A program made the position numbers and the translations under genes. Shown here in pieces: positions 1-9,317 of a stretch of 64,000 nt of DNA (within the stretch, counting starts at the first letter, position 1; each line of letters begins with the position of its first letter). A model generated the notes under the pieces. That model worked only from the letters and a program-made list of their open reading frames with translations, made no database searches and was not told the origin of the DNA. Origin of the DNA: Candidatus Aalborgicola danicus (GTDB lineage: Bacteria > Pseudomonadota > Gammaproteobacteria > Burkholderiales > Burkholderiaceae_C); the NCBI GenBank assembly GCA_016703945.1, contig JADJBC010000060.1, positions 186,001-250,000 on the forward strand, written 5' to 3'.

Positions 1-426
1 CAGACCCAGGGGACACAGCCCAAAACGCTTAGCCCGCAAGCCATTGAATGGCTACAGGGTTACCACTGGCCCGGCAACGTGCGTGAACTGCGGAACGTGA
101 TTGAGCGGGCCTTCATCGTGGCGGCTGAAGCACCAGTCATTGATTGTCGGCACATGCCTGTGCAGCGATCAGCACCGGCAAAAGATCTCGCGATGCCGGG
201 CAAGAGTGAGCCGGCCAGTGACAAGGATTCGCCGGAGTTGGTATTTGCAGGCGAACCGACGCTCGAAGTCATCGAGCGGACCTACCTTGATCACTTGCTG
301 ACCAAATACCAGGGCAACCGGCGCCGCGTTGCACTTGCCCTGGGAGTCTCCGAGCGCACCGCCTACCGCATGCTGGAGCGCCATGGTTTGCGTAGCCTGC
401 CAGATACCAGCCCCACTTCAGACTGA
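1..426 (+). CDS. Sigma-54-dependent response regulator, C-terminal part (cut by the window edge)
   Basis: The reading frame is open from the first base, so only the last 141 residues are present. The start shows the end of a sigma-54 AAA+ domain (WPGNVRELRNVIERA, the sensor-2 region). The tail is a Fis-type helix-turn-helix (NRRRVALALGVSERTAYRML). Proteins of this kind (NtrC/ActR-like activators) bind upstream enhancers and drive sigma-54 RNA polymerase. The N-terminal receiver or sensor domain lies outside the window, so signal and targets cannot be judged. It converges on the enoyl-CoA hydratase gene with 35 bp between the stop codons. Confidence 0.9.
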   Translation, partial: QTQGTQPKTLSPQAIEWLQGYHWPGNVRELRNVIERAFIVAAEAPVIDCRHMPVQRSAPAKDLAMPGKSEPASDKDSPELVFAGEPTLEVIERTYLDHLLTKYQGNRRRVALALGVSERTAYRMLERHGLRSLPDTSPTSD

Positions 427-461
427 GACAGTCTGGACTCCGCCACGGTAGAGCGCGTGTT

Positions 462-1364
462 TCAGCCGGCGCGTTTAGAGTCCATTTGCCGAATCAGCTC
501 CCGGGCTTCGTCGCCCTCTGGAATGTGTTGACCTCCATCGCGCCACTGCACCGCGGCCTTGAACCCCGCTTCCTGTGCATAACGCCGAAACCACAACCCT
601 TCCGGGTTGTGCCGTGTGATTCCGTCAAACACCGTTGCCATCATTTGGGTTTGTTCCAGGCCCATGGTCAGCATCACCTGGTTGACGACCATCTTGTGCA
701 TCGCCAGGTGGCTGTTGGGCACACCTGCAATACGGCTTGCCAGCTTCATGGTCTCTTCTTCCAGTTGGGCGAGCGGCGCAGCCAGGGTCGCCAAGCCCCA
801 ATCGGCCGCAGTGCGTCCATCGATCGTGTTGCCCGTGAACATCATCTGTTTGGCACGCATCGGGCCCAAACGGTAGGTCCACATGGCGGTCGTGGGACAC
901 CCCCACACGCGGGTCGGCATGTAGCCAATCTTTGCATCTTCGGCCATCACCAGGAGGTCGCAGCACATTGCAATATCACTGCCACCTGCGACAGCGGCAC
1001 CATGCACTTTGGCGATGGTTGGTTTGGGGCTTCTCCATAAACTCATGAAGTCCTCAGTGCAGCGCTTCATATGCTGGTAGTCGACCATAGGATCCCAAGG
1101 ATGCCGCTCTTGTTGGCACGGGTGGTCAGAGGTGTTTTCAGCGTACTCCACCAGATCGTAGCCACCGCAAAATCCCTTGCCCGATCCTTCAATCACGATG
1201 ACATGGACCTGCGCGTTGGTGTTGGCCCAATCGACCGCCGCGCGTATCTCACCCGGCATTTGGTCATTGATGGCATTGAATCGCTCGGGTCTGTTCAGCA
1301 GCAACCGCGCAATCGCCGGATTGCTCGGGTCCTGATCGATCTTGAGCGTTGCAAAATTCGGCAT
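462..1364 (-). CDS. Enoyl-CoA hydratase/isomerase family protein
   Basis: Crotonase fold of about 300 residues. Visible are the N-terminal LNRPERFNAIN block, the first oxyanion-hole segment (GSGKGFCGGYDL) and the second (KVHGAAVAGGSDIAMCCD). Such enzymes hydrate or isomerise acyl-CoA thioesters in fatty-acid or aromatic degradation; the substrate cannot be read from sequence. The start is the ATG preceded by AAGGAG six bases upstream; a longer in-frame start has no comparable ribosome site. It stands alone and is divergent from the protease gene. The chain is slightly longer than the usual 260 residues, with an insert after the first oxyanion loop. Confidence 0.88.
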   Translation of the reverse strand: MPNFATLKIDQDPSNPAIARLLLNRPERFNAINDQMPGEIRAAVDWANTNAQVHVIVIEGSGKGFCGGYDLVEYAENTSDHPCQQERHPWDPMVDYQHMKRCTEDFMSLWRSPKPTIAKVHGAAVAGGSDIAMCCDLLVMAEDAKIGYMPTRVWGCPTTAMWTYRLGPMRAKQMMFTGNTIDGRTAADWGLATLAAPLAQLEEETMKLASRIAGVPNSHLAMHKMVVNQVMLTMGLEQTQMMATVFDGITRHNPEGLWFRRYAQEAGFKAAVQWRDGGQHIPEGDEARELIRQMDSKRAG

Positions 1365-1577
1365 GGGGGCTCCTTGAGGTCGGGAAGGTCCACTGTAGTC
1401 GACTCGGCGATGCAGTGGCACTCCATTCCATCGCAGAAATCCTGGGCGGCACGGTCAATAGCCAGGAGCGATACTTGACTCTGCGCAGGGCAGGATTGTC
1501 CTTTCGCCAGATCCCGCGGCGCGGCAGGTTCAGCATCGCTGGTTACGTTGTATTGCCGCTAACGATTGGAGCTATCG

Positions 1578-3242
1578 ATGCTGACACGGCTAAACAAAAT
1601 TTTTCTGCGGATATGCACAGCGGCCTGTGTGTTTCCGCTTTGGTGTGCCCATGCTGCCGTCCTGGTGGACGACAAGGTGTTGCCCTGGCCCGGCGGCGTG
1701 GTGCATTGGGCGTACAACCCGGCGGATCAGTCACCCTTGCAGACAACCGAAGCATGGGTCGCCACCATGGCGGACACCATGGCGCGCTGGCAAGCGGTTT
1801 GCCGGGTTCAGTTTGTGTATGACGGACTGACCGATCTCACGACCTCAGGAGGTTCTGCGGTGCAGGCCATCGTCCAGTGGGACCCCTCCCAGTTGGCTTC
1901 AGGATCCGCGCAATCTGGCGCTACCAGCCTGGGTGTACAAATGACTGGCATACGCTTGCGGGACTATTCGACAGACCCATTCTTCATGGACGGTTATGCC
2001 AAATACACCGACTTTTTCCAGGGTATGTTTCTGCACGAGTTGGGCCATTTGCTGGGGCTGGGACATTCGGACCGTCCTGCCTCCATCTTGTACGCCAACC
2101 CCTACCACCCCGAACGCGGCTACATGCGCAACCTCAAGGGCGACGACATAGCCGGCTGCGCCGCTCTCTATGGTGCAAGTGGCAAGGCCCGTACGGCGCT
2201 GGCAACGCCGCTGAGGTCGGCTCTGGCTGATCCAATTCTTCTACCTGGCGAAAGCGTGCGGATCGTGGTCACCGACGCTGATAACCTGGACCTCGCCGCC
2301 CACCAGAACACACTGCCCGCCAACAGCGCCAGGGTGCGGGTGGCGGTGCAATTCGCCTTGGCGCAAGCCACGGCCAGACAACGCATTGAGCTGATCGCGC
2401 CAGACGGCAGCTTGTACGACTATATTGACCTCCCGAATCCCAACCGGGCTCGGGGCTGGACCTGGTTCAACATCCCGCAATGGTCCAATTACGGCGCGTT
2501 GACGCTGCCGGGCACCTGGACGGCCAATTTCCTGGCAGGTGGTCAGCTGAAGGCTGTGCAGAGTTTTCAGGTGCCCCCCAGCCGCGGCAGTCTGGCCCAG
2601 TTGCCCGACCCGTTGGTCAACTTGCATCCGCGGGACGATGGTGGTGTGGACGCTGGAGTACGGCTGGTGTCGGGCGCACCCCTGAAGAGCGCGAATTGGC
2701 GCGACAACGAGTCAGGGTCCTTTCGGACGGGCACCGGCGTGGTGTTGCCCGCCCGCACGGGCGCGCGGCAAGCGCAGGCGCGATTGACGTCTGCTTCAGC
2801 GCGTTACGTGACGGCCAGCAACGGATTTGCGCAAGGGCAGGGGGCCGACATCGTTCGCACGTTGCACTGGTCTGCCGCGGATTGGGATGGCGCTTGGCGC
2901 GCCTCGGGTGACGTGCTGGGTAGCGCCGACAGCGCCGTGTTGTGGGCCGATGTGCTGCTACCACGCAATCTGGCGGGCAGCCAAAAGCTGTTTGTGGTGG
3001 CGGTGGCCGGCGGTTCGCAGGTGTTCATCAAAGCCGCGCAAGGCTGGCAGGCTTGGGACGGCAATCTCAACAACATCAGCGCGTGGACGCAAGTGACCGC
3101 GCCCATCCTGGCCTCGTTTCCCGTCATCAATTACCTGGACCTGAATGCACTGCCGCGCCCTTTGCAGTTTTACGCAGGTTTTGGCAACAGCCCCGCTGCC
3201 ATGGTGCAGGCCCAGACCTTTGTGCCGCTGGCGTCGTTTTAG
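1578..3242 (+). CDS. Secreted matrixin-like zinc metalloprotease
   Basis: A 554-residue protein with a signal peptide ending near the alanines of WCAHAA. The zinc motif HELGHLLGLGHSD lies at about residues 152-164, the HExxHxxGxxH signature of the metzincin/matrixin (M10A) group. The conserved Met turn is less clear. The region after residue 210 (about 340 residues) has no motif I recognise and may be a substrate-binding or beta-sandwich module. It is probably exported to the periplasm or outside the cell. I take the ATG 12 bases downstream of an in-frame TTG as start because it opens a standard signal peptide. No operon partner is evident. Confidence 0.8.
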   Translation: MLTRLNKIFLRICTAACVFPLWCAHAAVLVDDKVLPWPGGVVHWAYNPADQSPLQTTEAWVATMADTMARWQAVCRVQFVYDGLTDLTTSGGSAVQAIVQWDPSQLASGSAQSGATSLGVQMTGIRLRDYSTDPFFMDGYAKYTDFFQGMFLHELGHLLGLGHSDRPASILYANPYHPERGYMRNLKGDDIAGCAALYGASGKARTALATPLRSALADPILLPGESVRIVVTDADNLDLAAHQNTLPANSARVRVAVQFALAQATARQRIELIAPDGSLYDYIDLPNPNRARGWTWFNIPQWSNYGALTLPGTWTANFLAGGQLKAVQSFQVPPSRGSLAQLPDPLVNLHPRDDGGVDAGVRLVSGAPLKSANWRDNESGSFRTGTGVVLPARTGARQAQARLTSASARYVTASNGFAQGQGADIVRTLHWSAADWDGAWRASGDVLGSADSAVLWADVLLPRNLAGSQKLFVVAVAGGSQVFIKAAQGWQAWDGNLNNISAWTQVTAPILASFPVINYLDLNALPRPLQFYAGFGNSPAAMVQAQTFVPLASF

Positions 3243-3288
3243 GAGGTGCGCGCTTTGGCGTCTGGCCGAGTTTGAGTAGTCAAAACGA

Positions 3289-3338
3289 ACTCCAGCCCTC
3301 GTATCCATTGCATAGTTAGCTATGAATACTGTAGCATT
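3289..3338 (+). repeat. Short intergenic repeat, family A, copy 1
   Basis: About 50 bp with the pattern CCAGCCCTCGTATCCATTGC followed by TAGCTATGAATACTGTAGCA. It matches seven other intergenic stretches in the window (consensus roughly CTCTAGCCCYCGT, an AT-rich spacer, then GCGTA, AGCTAT and TAGC). It lies between the protease and VOC genes. Confidence 0.75.
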
Positions 3339-3443
3339 AAACCCACTGCGCGGCGGCGCGGATGGATGGTCGGGAGGCAGGATTACCATTGCAATCAGGG
3401 TGGTGCGACAAGCCATCTCAAACTCAGACAAAGGCAGGAACAA

Positions 3444-3836
3444 ATGAAATTTGGCTACACCATCGTCTACGTCCCGTCGGTTACGCAAGTGCTTGCCTTT
3501 TACAAAGAGGCATTCGGTTTTGAAACCCGTTTTCTGCACGACTCCGAGCAATACGGTGAACTCGCAACTGGCGCAACCGTTCTGGCCTTTGCCTCCCATG
3601 CCATGGGCGACATGAATTTGGGCGGGCTGTACCAAAAAACCGACCCTAACGCCGCGCCACTGGGTGTCGAGTTGGCGTTCGTAACGGACGATGTTGCCGG
3701 CGCGTATGCCAGGGCAGTCGCCGCTGGCGCCAGCCCGATCAAGGGCCCGATGGAGAAGCCCTGGGGCCAGACAGTGGCCTATGTCCGCGCCATGGAAGGT
3801 TCGCTGATCGAACTCTGTTCTCCCATGGGCGACTGA
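3444..3836 (+). CDS. VOC (glyoxalase/bleomycin-resistance fold) protein
   Basis: A 130-residue single-domain protein starting MKFGYTIVYVPSV and ending EGSLIELCSPMGD, with the paired beta-alpha-beta-beta-beta modules of the vicinal oxygen chelate superfamily. The C-terminal glutamate of the SLIELCSP strand fits a metal ligand. Family members include glyoxalases, dioxygenases and antibiotic-binding proteins, and the substrate cannot be assigned here. The ATG with AGGCAGGA upstream is preferred over an earlier in-frame start. It is followed closely by HAD, small-protein and GNAT genes on the same strand, possibly a loose operon. Confidence 0.85.
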   Translation: MKFGYTIVYVPSVTQVLAFYKEAFGFETRFLHDSEQYGELATGATVLAFASHAMGDMNLGGLYQKTDPNAAPLGVELAFVTDDVAGAYARAVAAGASPIKGPMEKPWGQTVAYVRAMEGSLIELCSPMGD

Positions 3837-3936
3837 ATCGGTACTGATGGCGATGCCCGTTCATACGCACGCTTTTGGCACGTTGTCGCAGTGCAAGAGC
3901 GCACGGAGCGAATCCTCTTTTGCCAGTCTTTCGAAG

Positions 3937-4563
3937 ATGCCTTTAACCATCCCGGACCACATTGAGTGCCTGATCCTCGACCTGTTTGGCGTGATCGTCA
4001 CGTTTGATGACCGATTGGTCTACGACCGCATCGCGCAGCGCTGCCTGGAGCCGGACAGGGCCGTGCATCAGATGCTGGATCTGGTATCCAATCCAGATTT
4101 GATCCGTGGCCGAACATCCCTGGAGCAGTTGCATGCAAAGCTGGTGGCCGACCTCGGCCTGAGCGCATCGCTGGACGAGTTCAGAGATATGTGGATCGCC
4201 CCGTACTCTGAGCCCATGCCCGGAATTCGCGCGCTGCTTCGGCAACTGACCGGCAAGTGCCGCCTGGTCCTGCTGTCCAATGTCGACCGCCATTACTGGC
4301 CCACGGTTCGTGCCAGCATTCCTGAGCTACAAGCATTTCATGCCCACGTGCTCTCCTTCAAGCAAGGTGTTGCGAAGCCCGAGCCGGAAGCATTCAGGCG
4401 TGCAGTTGCGTCCGGTGGCGTTGCGGTAGAGCGGTCCTACTTCGTGGACGACAAACCAGAGAACATCGACGCGGCAGCTTCGGTTGGGCTTGCGGGACAT
4501 GTTTTCCGCGGTAGTGTTGGGTTGTGCAAGGCACTTCGTCAAGGCGGACTGGATTTGGAATAG
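3937..4563 (+). CDS. HAD-superfamily hydrolase (subclass IA-like)
   Basis: Motif I is LILDLFGVIV, with the nucleophilic Asp but Leu-Phe in place of the usual x-Asp-Gly, as in HAD-IA-v3/YihX-type proteins. Motif II is LVLLSNVD, motif III the Lys of GVAKPEPEAF, motif IV YFVDDKPENI. The family hydrolyses phosphate esters or carbon-halogen bonds; YihX-like members act on sugar phosphates. An in-frame ATG lies 90 bases upstream. I chose the internal ATG because the core begins only about ten residues after it and neither start has a strong ribosome site. Confidence 0.78.
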   Translation: MPLTIPDHIECLILDLFGVIVTFDDRLVYDRIAQRCLEPDRAVHQMLDLVSNPDLIRGRTSLEQLHAKLVADLGLSASLDEFRDMWIAPYSEPMPGIRALLRQLTGKCRLVLLSNVDRHYWPTVRASIPELQAFHAHVLSFKQGVAKPEPEAFRRAVASGGVAVERSYFVDDKPENIDAAASVGLAGHVFRGSVGLCKALRQGGLDLE

Positions 4564-4601
4564 ATCGTGATGGATGAACCCCACCCCGCAAGGAGACAGG
4601 C

Positions 4602-4850
4602 ATGACAAAGTCAGAACCGGGTAGCCAGGACCTCGGATTCAGCTACCGAATCCGAAGAAATGGGGAGCTTGAGATCCTGCACCACGGGCGCGTGGCTTCG
4701 ACACTGCGAGGCAGCGACGCTGACGACTTTCTGGCCGAGGTCGAAGCAGCCGACGAAGATGACGCGCAACAACTGATGGCCAGAATCACCGGCAACTACA
4801 AGCGGGGCAACGAGAGACTTGCCAGTCAGCACCCGCGCAATCGTCGCTGA
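4602..4850 (+). CDS. Small conserved-type hypothetical protein
   Basis: An 82-residue acidic protein with a clear AAGGAG ribosome site upstream of its ATG. The middle (FSYRIRRNGELEILHHGR) predicts beta strands, followed by an acidic helix (DADDFLAEVEAADEDDAQQL) and a basic tail. No signal peptide, membrane segment or cysteine. I recognise no family. It lies between the HAD hydrolase and an acetyltransferase gene. Confidence 0.6.
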   Translation: MTKSEPGSQDLGFSYRIRRNGELEILHHGRVASTLRGSDADDFLAEVEAADEDDAQQLMARITGNYKRGNERLASQHPRNRR

Positions 4851-4917
4851 AGGGGTGCTTGGCTTTTTGGTGGGGCGTTAGAGCATTCGATAGTAAGGGT
4901 CCAGTTAAGGTGTTCAC

Positions 4918-5358
4918 ATGTCGTCACAATTCCAAATCTCTGTTCACTCGCCAGCCCCTGCAGAAGCTGTCGCTATTGTTGACGCAGGTCTAGACTCACA
5001 CAACATTGCAGGGGCACCACTCGGCGAAGTTCAGCCTCTCCACGTGATCGCCCATGACCCAGGCGGCGCCGTCGTCGGCGGAGCGATCGGAAGAACCTGG
5101 GGCGAGTGCTGTGAGTTGCAGCAGCTCTGGGTCTTGGCGGAGTTACGGTCAACCGGCATCGGCACCCAACTGATGGATGCGTTTGAACAGAACGCACACA
5201 GCCGGGGTTGTCGACTGGTGTACCTGGATACCTTCTCGTTTCAGGCACCGAACTTCTATCAGGCGCGCGGTTACGTGGAAATGCTGCGCACCGAGGGCTT
5301 TACGGGTGGCGTCATCAAGCTCACCATGCACAAGCGACTGGATGCGGAGGTACGCTGA
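4918..5358 (+). CDS. GNAT-family N-acetyltransferase
   Basis: A 146-residue protein with the GNAT acetyl-CoA-binding motif A (LWVLAELRSTGIGTQLM, the R/Q-x-x-G-x-G/A loop) at about residues 64-80, then the motif B region with YLDTFSFQAPNFYQARGY. The latter is typical of a subgroup acting on small molecules or proteins. It would transfer an acetyl group from acetyl-CoA to an amine; the acceptor is unknown. The start ATG follows the AT-rich stretch TTAAGGTGTTCAC. Its downstream side opens into a long gap holding repeat A copy 2. Confidence 0.85.
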   Translation: MSSQFQISVHSPAPAEAVAIVDAGLDSHNIAGAPLGEVQPLHVIAHDPGGAVVGGAIGRTWGECCELQQLWVLAELRSTGIGTQLMDAFEQNAHSRGCRLVYLDTFSFQAPNFYQARGYVEMLRTEGFTGGVIKLTMHKRLDAEVR

Positions 5359-5738
5359 GACTTCCTGGCGTGTTGATTGATACGCCAATGCTAAACAGTC
5401 ATGGTCAAATCGGCCTCTAGCCCCCGTAATCATTGCGTAAGATGCTATGTATTTTGTAGCGACTTGAGGTTGGCAAGCGCAGTGGGCATCCGCACCGTCT
5501 TGCTTGCGCACTCGCGGGCGAATGCGCTTGGTGTGCATTGGGGCGTGCGTCAACCACGTGTTGCCGCGCCACCGGGTGGGCAACCGCGAATCAGCTCCAG
5601 CCAGCCGGTGCAGACGCCCACTGCACGGCGGTGCGGGGGGGGTATCGGAACATGGGGTCGCCAGGGATGCTGCGTTTGGGGGGCCTTTTTTCGGCCTCGT
5701 TGGACACCTGAACCGCTCGTTGCGCATATCCTCTGCAT
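5359..5738. other. Gene-free stretch before mrr
   Basis: About 380 bp without a convincing gene. It contains repeat A copy 2 near its left end. The rest is GC-rich, with a run of eight G and a segment GGGGGGCCTTTTTTCGGCC that could act as a weak terminator. I see no good promoter motif for mrr. Confidence 0.5.
5412..5461 (+). repeat. Short intergenic repeat, family A, copy 2
   Basis: Reads GGCCTCTAGCCCCCGTAATC, then ATTGCGTAAGATGCTATGTA, then TTTTGTAGCG. Closest to copies 7 and 8, which share the TATTTTTGTAGCG type of right end rather than the GATAGC type of copies 3 to 6. Confidence 0.8.
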
Positions 5739-6650
5739 ATGGCCATACCTGACTACCAAACTTGCATGCTTCCATTCCTGCGTCATTTGGGCGACAGCAA
5801 CGAACACACGCTGAGAGACACGGAGGAAGCACTTGCTGAGCACTTCAACCTAACGCCCATCGAGAGGGCCGAGCTGCTACCCAGCGGGCAACAGGGTATC
5901 TTTAGGAACCGTATCGGCTGGGCAAGAACCTATCTGAAAAAGGCTGCGCTGATAGAGGCTCCAAAGCGAGCCGTGTTCAAAATAACCGAGCGTGGCCTGC
6001 AAACATTGGCATCCAGTCCAGCTCGAATCGACGCCAAATTTCTTGAGCAATGGCCAGAGTTCATCGAATTTCGGGACGTATCCAAGGGCAGCACCGAGCA
6101 AGCACCACGGGCTGAGTTACCAATTCCAACGACCACACCAGAAGAAGCCATTGAGCTCGCCTATCAGGGCCTGCGAGAGCAATTGGTCCAAGAACTGCTC
6201 GCAAGAATCTTGTCTTGCTCTCATACGTTCTTTGAGCAACTTGTCGTAGAACTCCTTGTAAAAATGGGCTACGGAGGATCGCGCCGGGATGCAGGCGAGC
6301 GGATCGGTCAAACTGGAGATGGTGGCATCGACGGCATCATCAAGGAAGATCGGCTTGGCCTCGACACAATTTTTATTCAAGCCAAACGCTGGCAAGGATC
6401 TGTCGGGAGGCCAGAAATCCAAAAGTTCGTTGGCGCTTTGCAAGGGCAACGAGCTCGCAAGGGCGTTTTCATTACAACCTCGTTTTACACGTCTGACGCA
6501 ATTGACTATGCGTCGCGCATTGACACAAAGGTCGTTCTTATAGATGGCAAGCATCTTTCGGCGCTGATGATTGACTTCGACGTTGGGGTTTCAGCCGCAG
6601 CCTCGTATGTTGTCAAACGTATTGACTCAGACTACTTCGAAGAAAACTAA
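5739..6650 (+). CDS. mrr: Mrr-type (type IV) restriction endonuclease
   Basis: At 303 residues it matches the length of E. coli Mrr. The first 100 residues form the winged-helix N domain (e.g. FRNRIGWARTYLKKAALIE). The C-terminal half is a PD-(D/E)xK-type nuclease, with GYGGSRRDAG, the Asp of GDGGIDG near residue 198 and QAKRW near residue 214, where Gln replaces the usual acidic residue as in Mrr. Mrr cuts DNA carrying foreign methylation. The gene is clearly lower in GC than its neighbours and solitary, which suggests horizontal acquisition. Confidence 0.92.
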   Translation: MAIPDYQTCMLPFLRHLGDSNEHTLRDTEEALAEHFNLTPIERAELLPSGQQGIFRNRIGWARTYLKKAALIEAPKRAVFKITERGLQTLASSPARIDAKFLEQWPEFIEFRDVSKGSTEQAPRAELPIPTTTPEEAIELAYQGLREQLVQELLARILSCSHTFFEQLVVELLVKMGYGGSRRDAGERIGQTGDGGIDGIIKEDRLGLDTIFIQAKRWQGSVGRPEIQKFVGALQGQRARKGVFITTSFYTSDAIDYASRIDTKVVLIDGKHLSALMIDFDVGVSAAASYVVKRIDSDYFEEN

Positions 6651-7010
6651 TGCTGTGACTTACGAGGCATACGGCCACACGCCGACAACACCCGTTCCTC
6701 CCGTCAGTCTTCAGAGCGCGTGCCTTCCAATCACTCAAAATCCCACAGCTCCAGGCCGGCGGTGTGGCCCGCGGGCGCAGGCCGCACGCGCGGTTGCCCT
6801 GATGCGGGCGCGCCGCATGCCGTGTTGACGCAGTAGCGTTGAAGCGCCAGGGTAGCCGCCCACGCCGCGAGCCGGAGAACGCGGGCCACGCCGTCGGCCG
6901 TGCGCGCGACGCAGGCTGACAATTTTTCGAAGGTGTTGGAAATCACCGACACCACACCCGTTTTGCCGGTGCTACCTTTGTCCCCTGACCTGAACCAAAG
7001 CACAAACACC
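6651..7010. other. Gap between mrr and the lyase gene
   Basis: About 360 bp. The middle is very GC-rich and, on the minus strand, can be read as a short run ending HTAGLELWDFE and a stop, which may be the eroded end of a lost gene. No leader peptide with tryptophan codons like E. coli tnaC was found upstream of the lyase. Confidence 0.35.
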
Positions 7011-8381
7011 ATGCCCAAAACCCTGATCGAACCCTTCCGCATCAAAAGCATTGAACCCATCCGCATGACCACCCGCGAGGAGCGCGTGCAACTGCTGGAG
7101 GACGCCAAACTCAACGTCTTCAAGCTGCGCGCCGAAGACGTGCTGATCGACTGGCTGACCGACTCCGGCACCGGTGCCATGTCCAGCCGCCAGTGGGGCG
7201 CCATCATGGAGGGTGACGAGAGTTACGCCGGTGCGCGCAGCTTCTACCGCTTGGAAGCCGTGATCCGCGACATCACCGGCATGCAGCACTTCATCCCCAC
7301 CCACCAGGGCCGCGCGGCCGAGAAAGTGCTGTTCACGGCGGTGTGTAAAAAGGGCGAGCTGGTGCCCAACAACTGCCACTTCGACACCACCCGCGCCAAC
7401 CTGGAATACTTGGGGATCGAGGCCGTCGACCTGGTCATTCCGGAAGGACTCCAACCCGCGCTGGTCTACCCGTTCAAGGGCAATATCGACCTGGAGCGGG
7501 TCGAGGCGGTTCTGAAAGCCGAGGGCCACCGCATTCCTTTTGGCATGATCACCGTGACCAACAACACCGGTGGCGGGCAACCCGTGTCCATGGCCAATAT
7601 CCGCGCCTACTCGGCCCTGCTCAAGAAGTATGGCAAGCCCTTCATCATGGACGTGTGCCGCTTCTCCGAGAACGCCATGTTCATCAAGATGCGGGAACCC
7701 GGCTACGAGAACACGCCCATCAAAGCAATAGTGCAGGAGATGTTTTCGTACTGCGATGGTTGCACCATGAGCGCCAAGAAGGACGGCATGGTCAATATCG
7801 GCGGTTTCATCGTGCTGCGCAGCGACGAGTGGATGGACGCCGCCCGCAACGTGCTGATCATGACCGAGGGCTTTCCCACCTACGGCGGCCTGGCCGGGCG
7901 CGACCTGGAGGCGCTGGCCGTGGGCCTGGTCGAGGGCATGGACGAAGACTACCTGCGCTACCGTCTGCGCACCGCCGAGTACCTGGGCGAACGGCTGGAA
8001 GCGTCCGGCATCGGCTTTGTCAAACCCACCGGCGGCCACGCCGTCTACATCGACGCCAAGACCGTGCTGCCAAACATGCCGATTGCCCACTACCCAGCCT
8101 GGGCGCTGTGCAACGCGCTGTACCTGGAAGGCGGCATTCGCGGCGTGGAAATCGGCTCGATGATGTTTGGCAAGCGCCTCGACAGCGGCTTCGAGACCTA
8201 CCACAGCATGGAGCTGGTGCGCCTGGCTTTTCCCCGGCGCATGTACACGCAATCGCACTTTGACTATGCGGCCGAGGTGATTGACGAGGTCAAGCAAAAG
8301 GCGGCCAGCATACGTGGTGTGCGGATCACCAAACAACCGCAGTTTTTGCGGCACTTCACCTGCGAATGTGCGTGGGTGTAA
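7011..8381 (+). CDS. tnaA: Tryptophanase / tyrosine phenol-lyase family beta-eliminating lyase
   Basis: A 456-residue PLP enzyme. It begins with the family signature EPFRIKS, carries THQGRAAE in the phosphate-binding region, and has the Schiff-base lysine in MSAKKDGMVNIGG near residue 256. It ends FLRHFTCEC. Tryptophanase splits tryptophan to indole, pyruvate and ammonia; tyrosine phenol-lyase releases phenol from tyrosine. The two are close homologues. EGFPTYGGL and VEIGSMMFG look more tryptophanase-like, whereas the NIGGF after the lysine resembles the phenol-lyases, so the substrate is not settled. The start is the ATG before PKTLIEPF; an earlier GTG would add 37 unconserved residues. Confidence 0.82.
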   Translation: MPKTLIEPFRIKSIEPIRMTTREERVQLLEDAKLNVFKLRAEDVLIDWLTDSGTGAMSSRQWGAIMEGDESYAGARSFYRLEAVIRDITGMQHFIPTHQGRAAEKVLFTAVCKKGELVPNNCHFDTTRANLEYLGIEAVDLVIPEGLQPALVYPFKGNIDLERVEAVLKAEGHRIPFGMITVTNNTGGGQPVSMANIRAYSALLKKYGKPFIMDVCRFSENAMFIKMREPGYENTPIKAIVQEMFSYCDGCTMSAKKDGMVNIGGFIVLRSDEWMDAARNVLIMTEGFPTYGGLAGRDLEALAVGLVEGMDEDYLRYRLRTAEYLGERLEASGIGFVKPTGGHAVYIDAKTVLPNMPIAHYPAWALCNALYLEGGIRGVEIGSMMFGKRLDSGFETYHSMELVRLAFPRRMYTQSHFDYAAEVIDEVKQKAASIRGVRITKQPQFLRHFTCECAWV

Positions 8382-8405
8382 GACGGGGGGCGCGAAACCC
8401 GGCCG

Positions 8406-9317
8406 TTAACTCCAGATATCCATCAGCGGCCCGCCCTGCTCAATCAAAAACTCCTTGAACGAGCGCGCAGCGGGCGACAGTTTCTTTTGGCTCAGGTGGG
8501 TGATGTACCAGTGCCCCACCTGCGGCATGCCCTGGATATCCACCAGCGCCATATAACCACCGGCCAGTTCATGCCGCATGGTGCGCATGGACAAAAAGCT
8601 CAGACCCATGCCCGCCATCACCGCCTGTTTGATGGTCTCGTTGCTGGGCATTTCCATCTCGACCTTGAGCGGCGTGTTGTGCTGCGCAAACAGCCGCTCC
8701 ATGGCTGCACGGGTGCCAGAGCCTTCCTCACGCACCACAAAGCGGTAGTCCGCCAAGGCTGAAAACGGCAGCTGTTTGCGCCGTGCCAAAGGGTGGTCGG
8801 GCGGTGCCACGATGGCCAGCGGGTTGGTGGCGAAGGGAATAGCTTCGCAGTCCAGGTCGCCCGGCGCGCGGCCCATCACCACCAGGTCGGCCTCGTTGCG
8901 GGCCAACATGCCCAGAATGTTTTCGCGGTTGTCGATCTTGAGTTGAACGTTGATGCCGTCAAACAACTTGCCAAACTGCACCAGCAGCATGGGTATGAAG
9001 TATTTGGCGGTGCTGACCACAGCCAGGTCGATACGGCCCTTTTTCAGGCCGACGTGGTCGGCCATCTGGGCTTCCAGATCCTTGAGCTGCCCCATGGCGG
9101 CCTGGGCGTGCAGTAAAAAGGCCTCACCGGCATGGGTCAGGCGGATGTTGCGGCCCACCGGTTCCAGCAGGGCCAGGCCAAAGGCATCTTCCAACTGCCG
9201 AATCTGCATGGACACTGCGGGCTGGGTCACAAACAGGCGCTCAGCGGCCTTGGACACGGAGCGCTGGCGCGCCACCTCCAGAAAAGTTTGGAGTTGCTTC
9301 AGGGTGTAGGGGCGCAT
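8406..9317 (-). CDS. cbbR: LysR-type regulator of the Calvin-cycle operon, CbbR
   Basis: A 303-residue LysR protein. The N-terminal winged helix (LKQLQTFLEVARQRSVSKAA, then QPAVSMQIRQLE) is followed by the two-lobed effector domain. MRPYTLKQL, the length and the DCEAIPFATNPLAIVAPPDHPL region are typical of CbbR. Family members sense metabolites such as RuBP, PEP or NADPH and activate cbb operons. It is divergent from cbbY and the Calvin-cycle operon, the standard CbbR arrangement, and the 130-bp gap between them holds the likely operator. Confidence 0.9.
   Translation of the reverse strand: MRPYTLKQLQTFLEVARQRSVSKAAERLFVTQPAVSMQIRQLEDAFGLALLEPVGRNIRLTHAGEAFLLHAQAAMGQLKDLEAQMADHVGLKKGRIDLAVVSTAKYFIPMLLVQFGKLFDGINVQLKIDNRENILGMLARNEADLVVMGRAPGDLDCEAIPFATNPLAIVAPPDHPLARRKQLPFSALADYRFVVREEGSGTRAAMERLFAQHNTPLKVEMEMPSNETIKQAVMAGMGLSFLSMRTMRHELAGGYMALVDIQGMPQVGHWYITHLSQKKLSPAARSFKEFLIEQGGPLMDIWS

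Noticed and set aside
6900..7010. tnaC-like leader peptide upstream of the tryptophanase-family gene
   Set aside because: No short open frame with a ribosome site and a key tryptophan codon was found in the gap.
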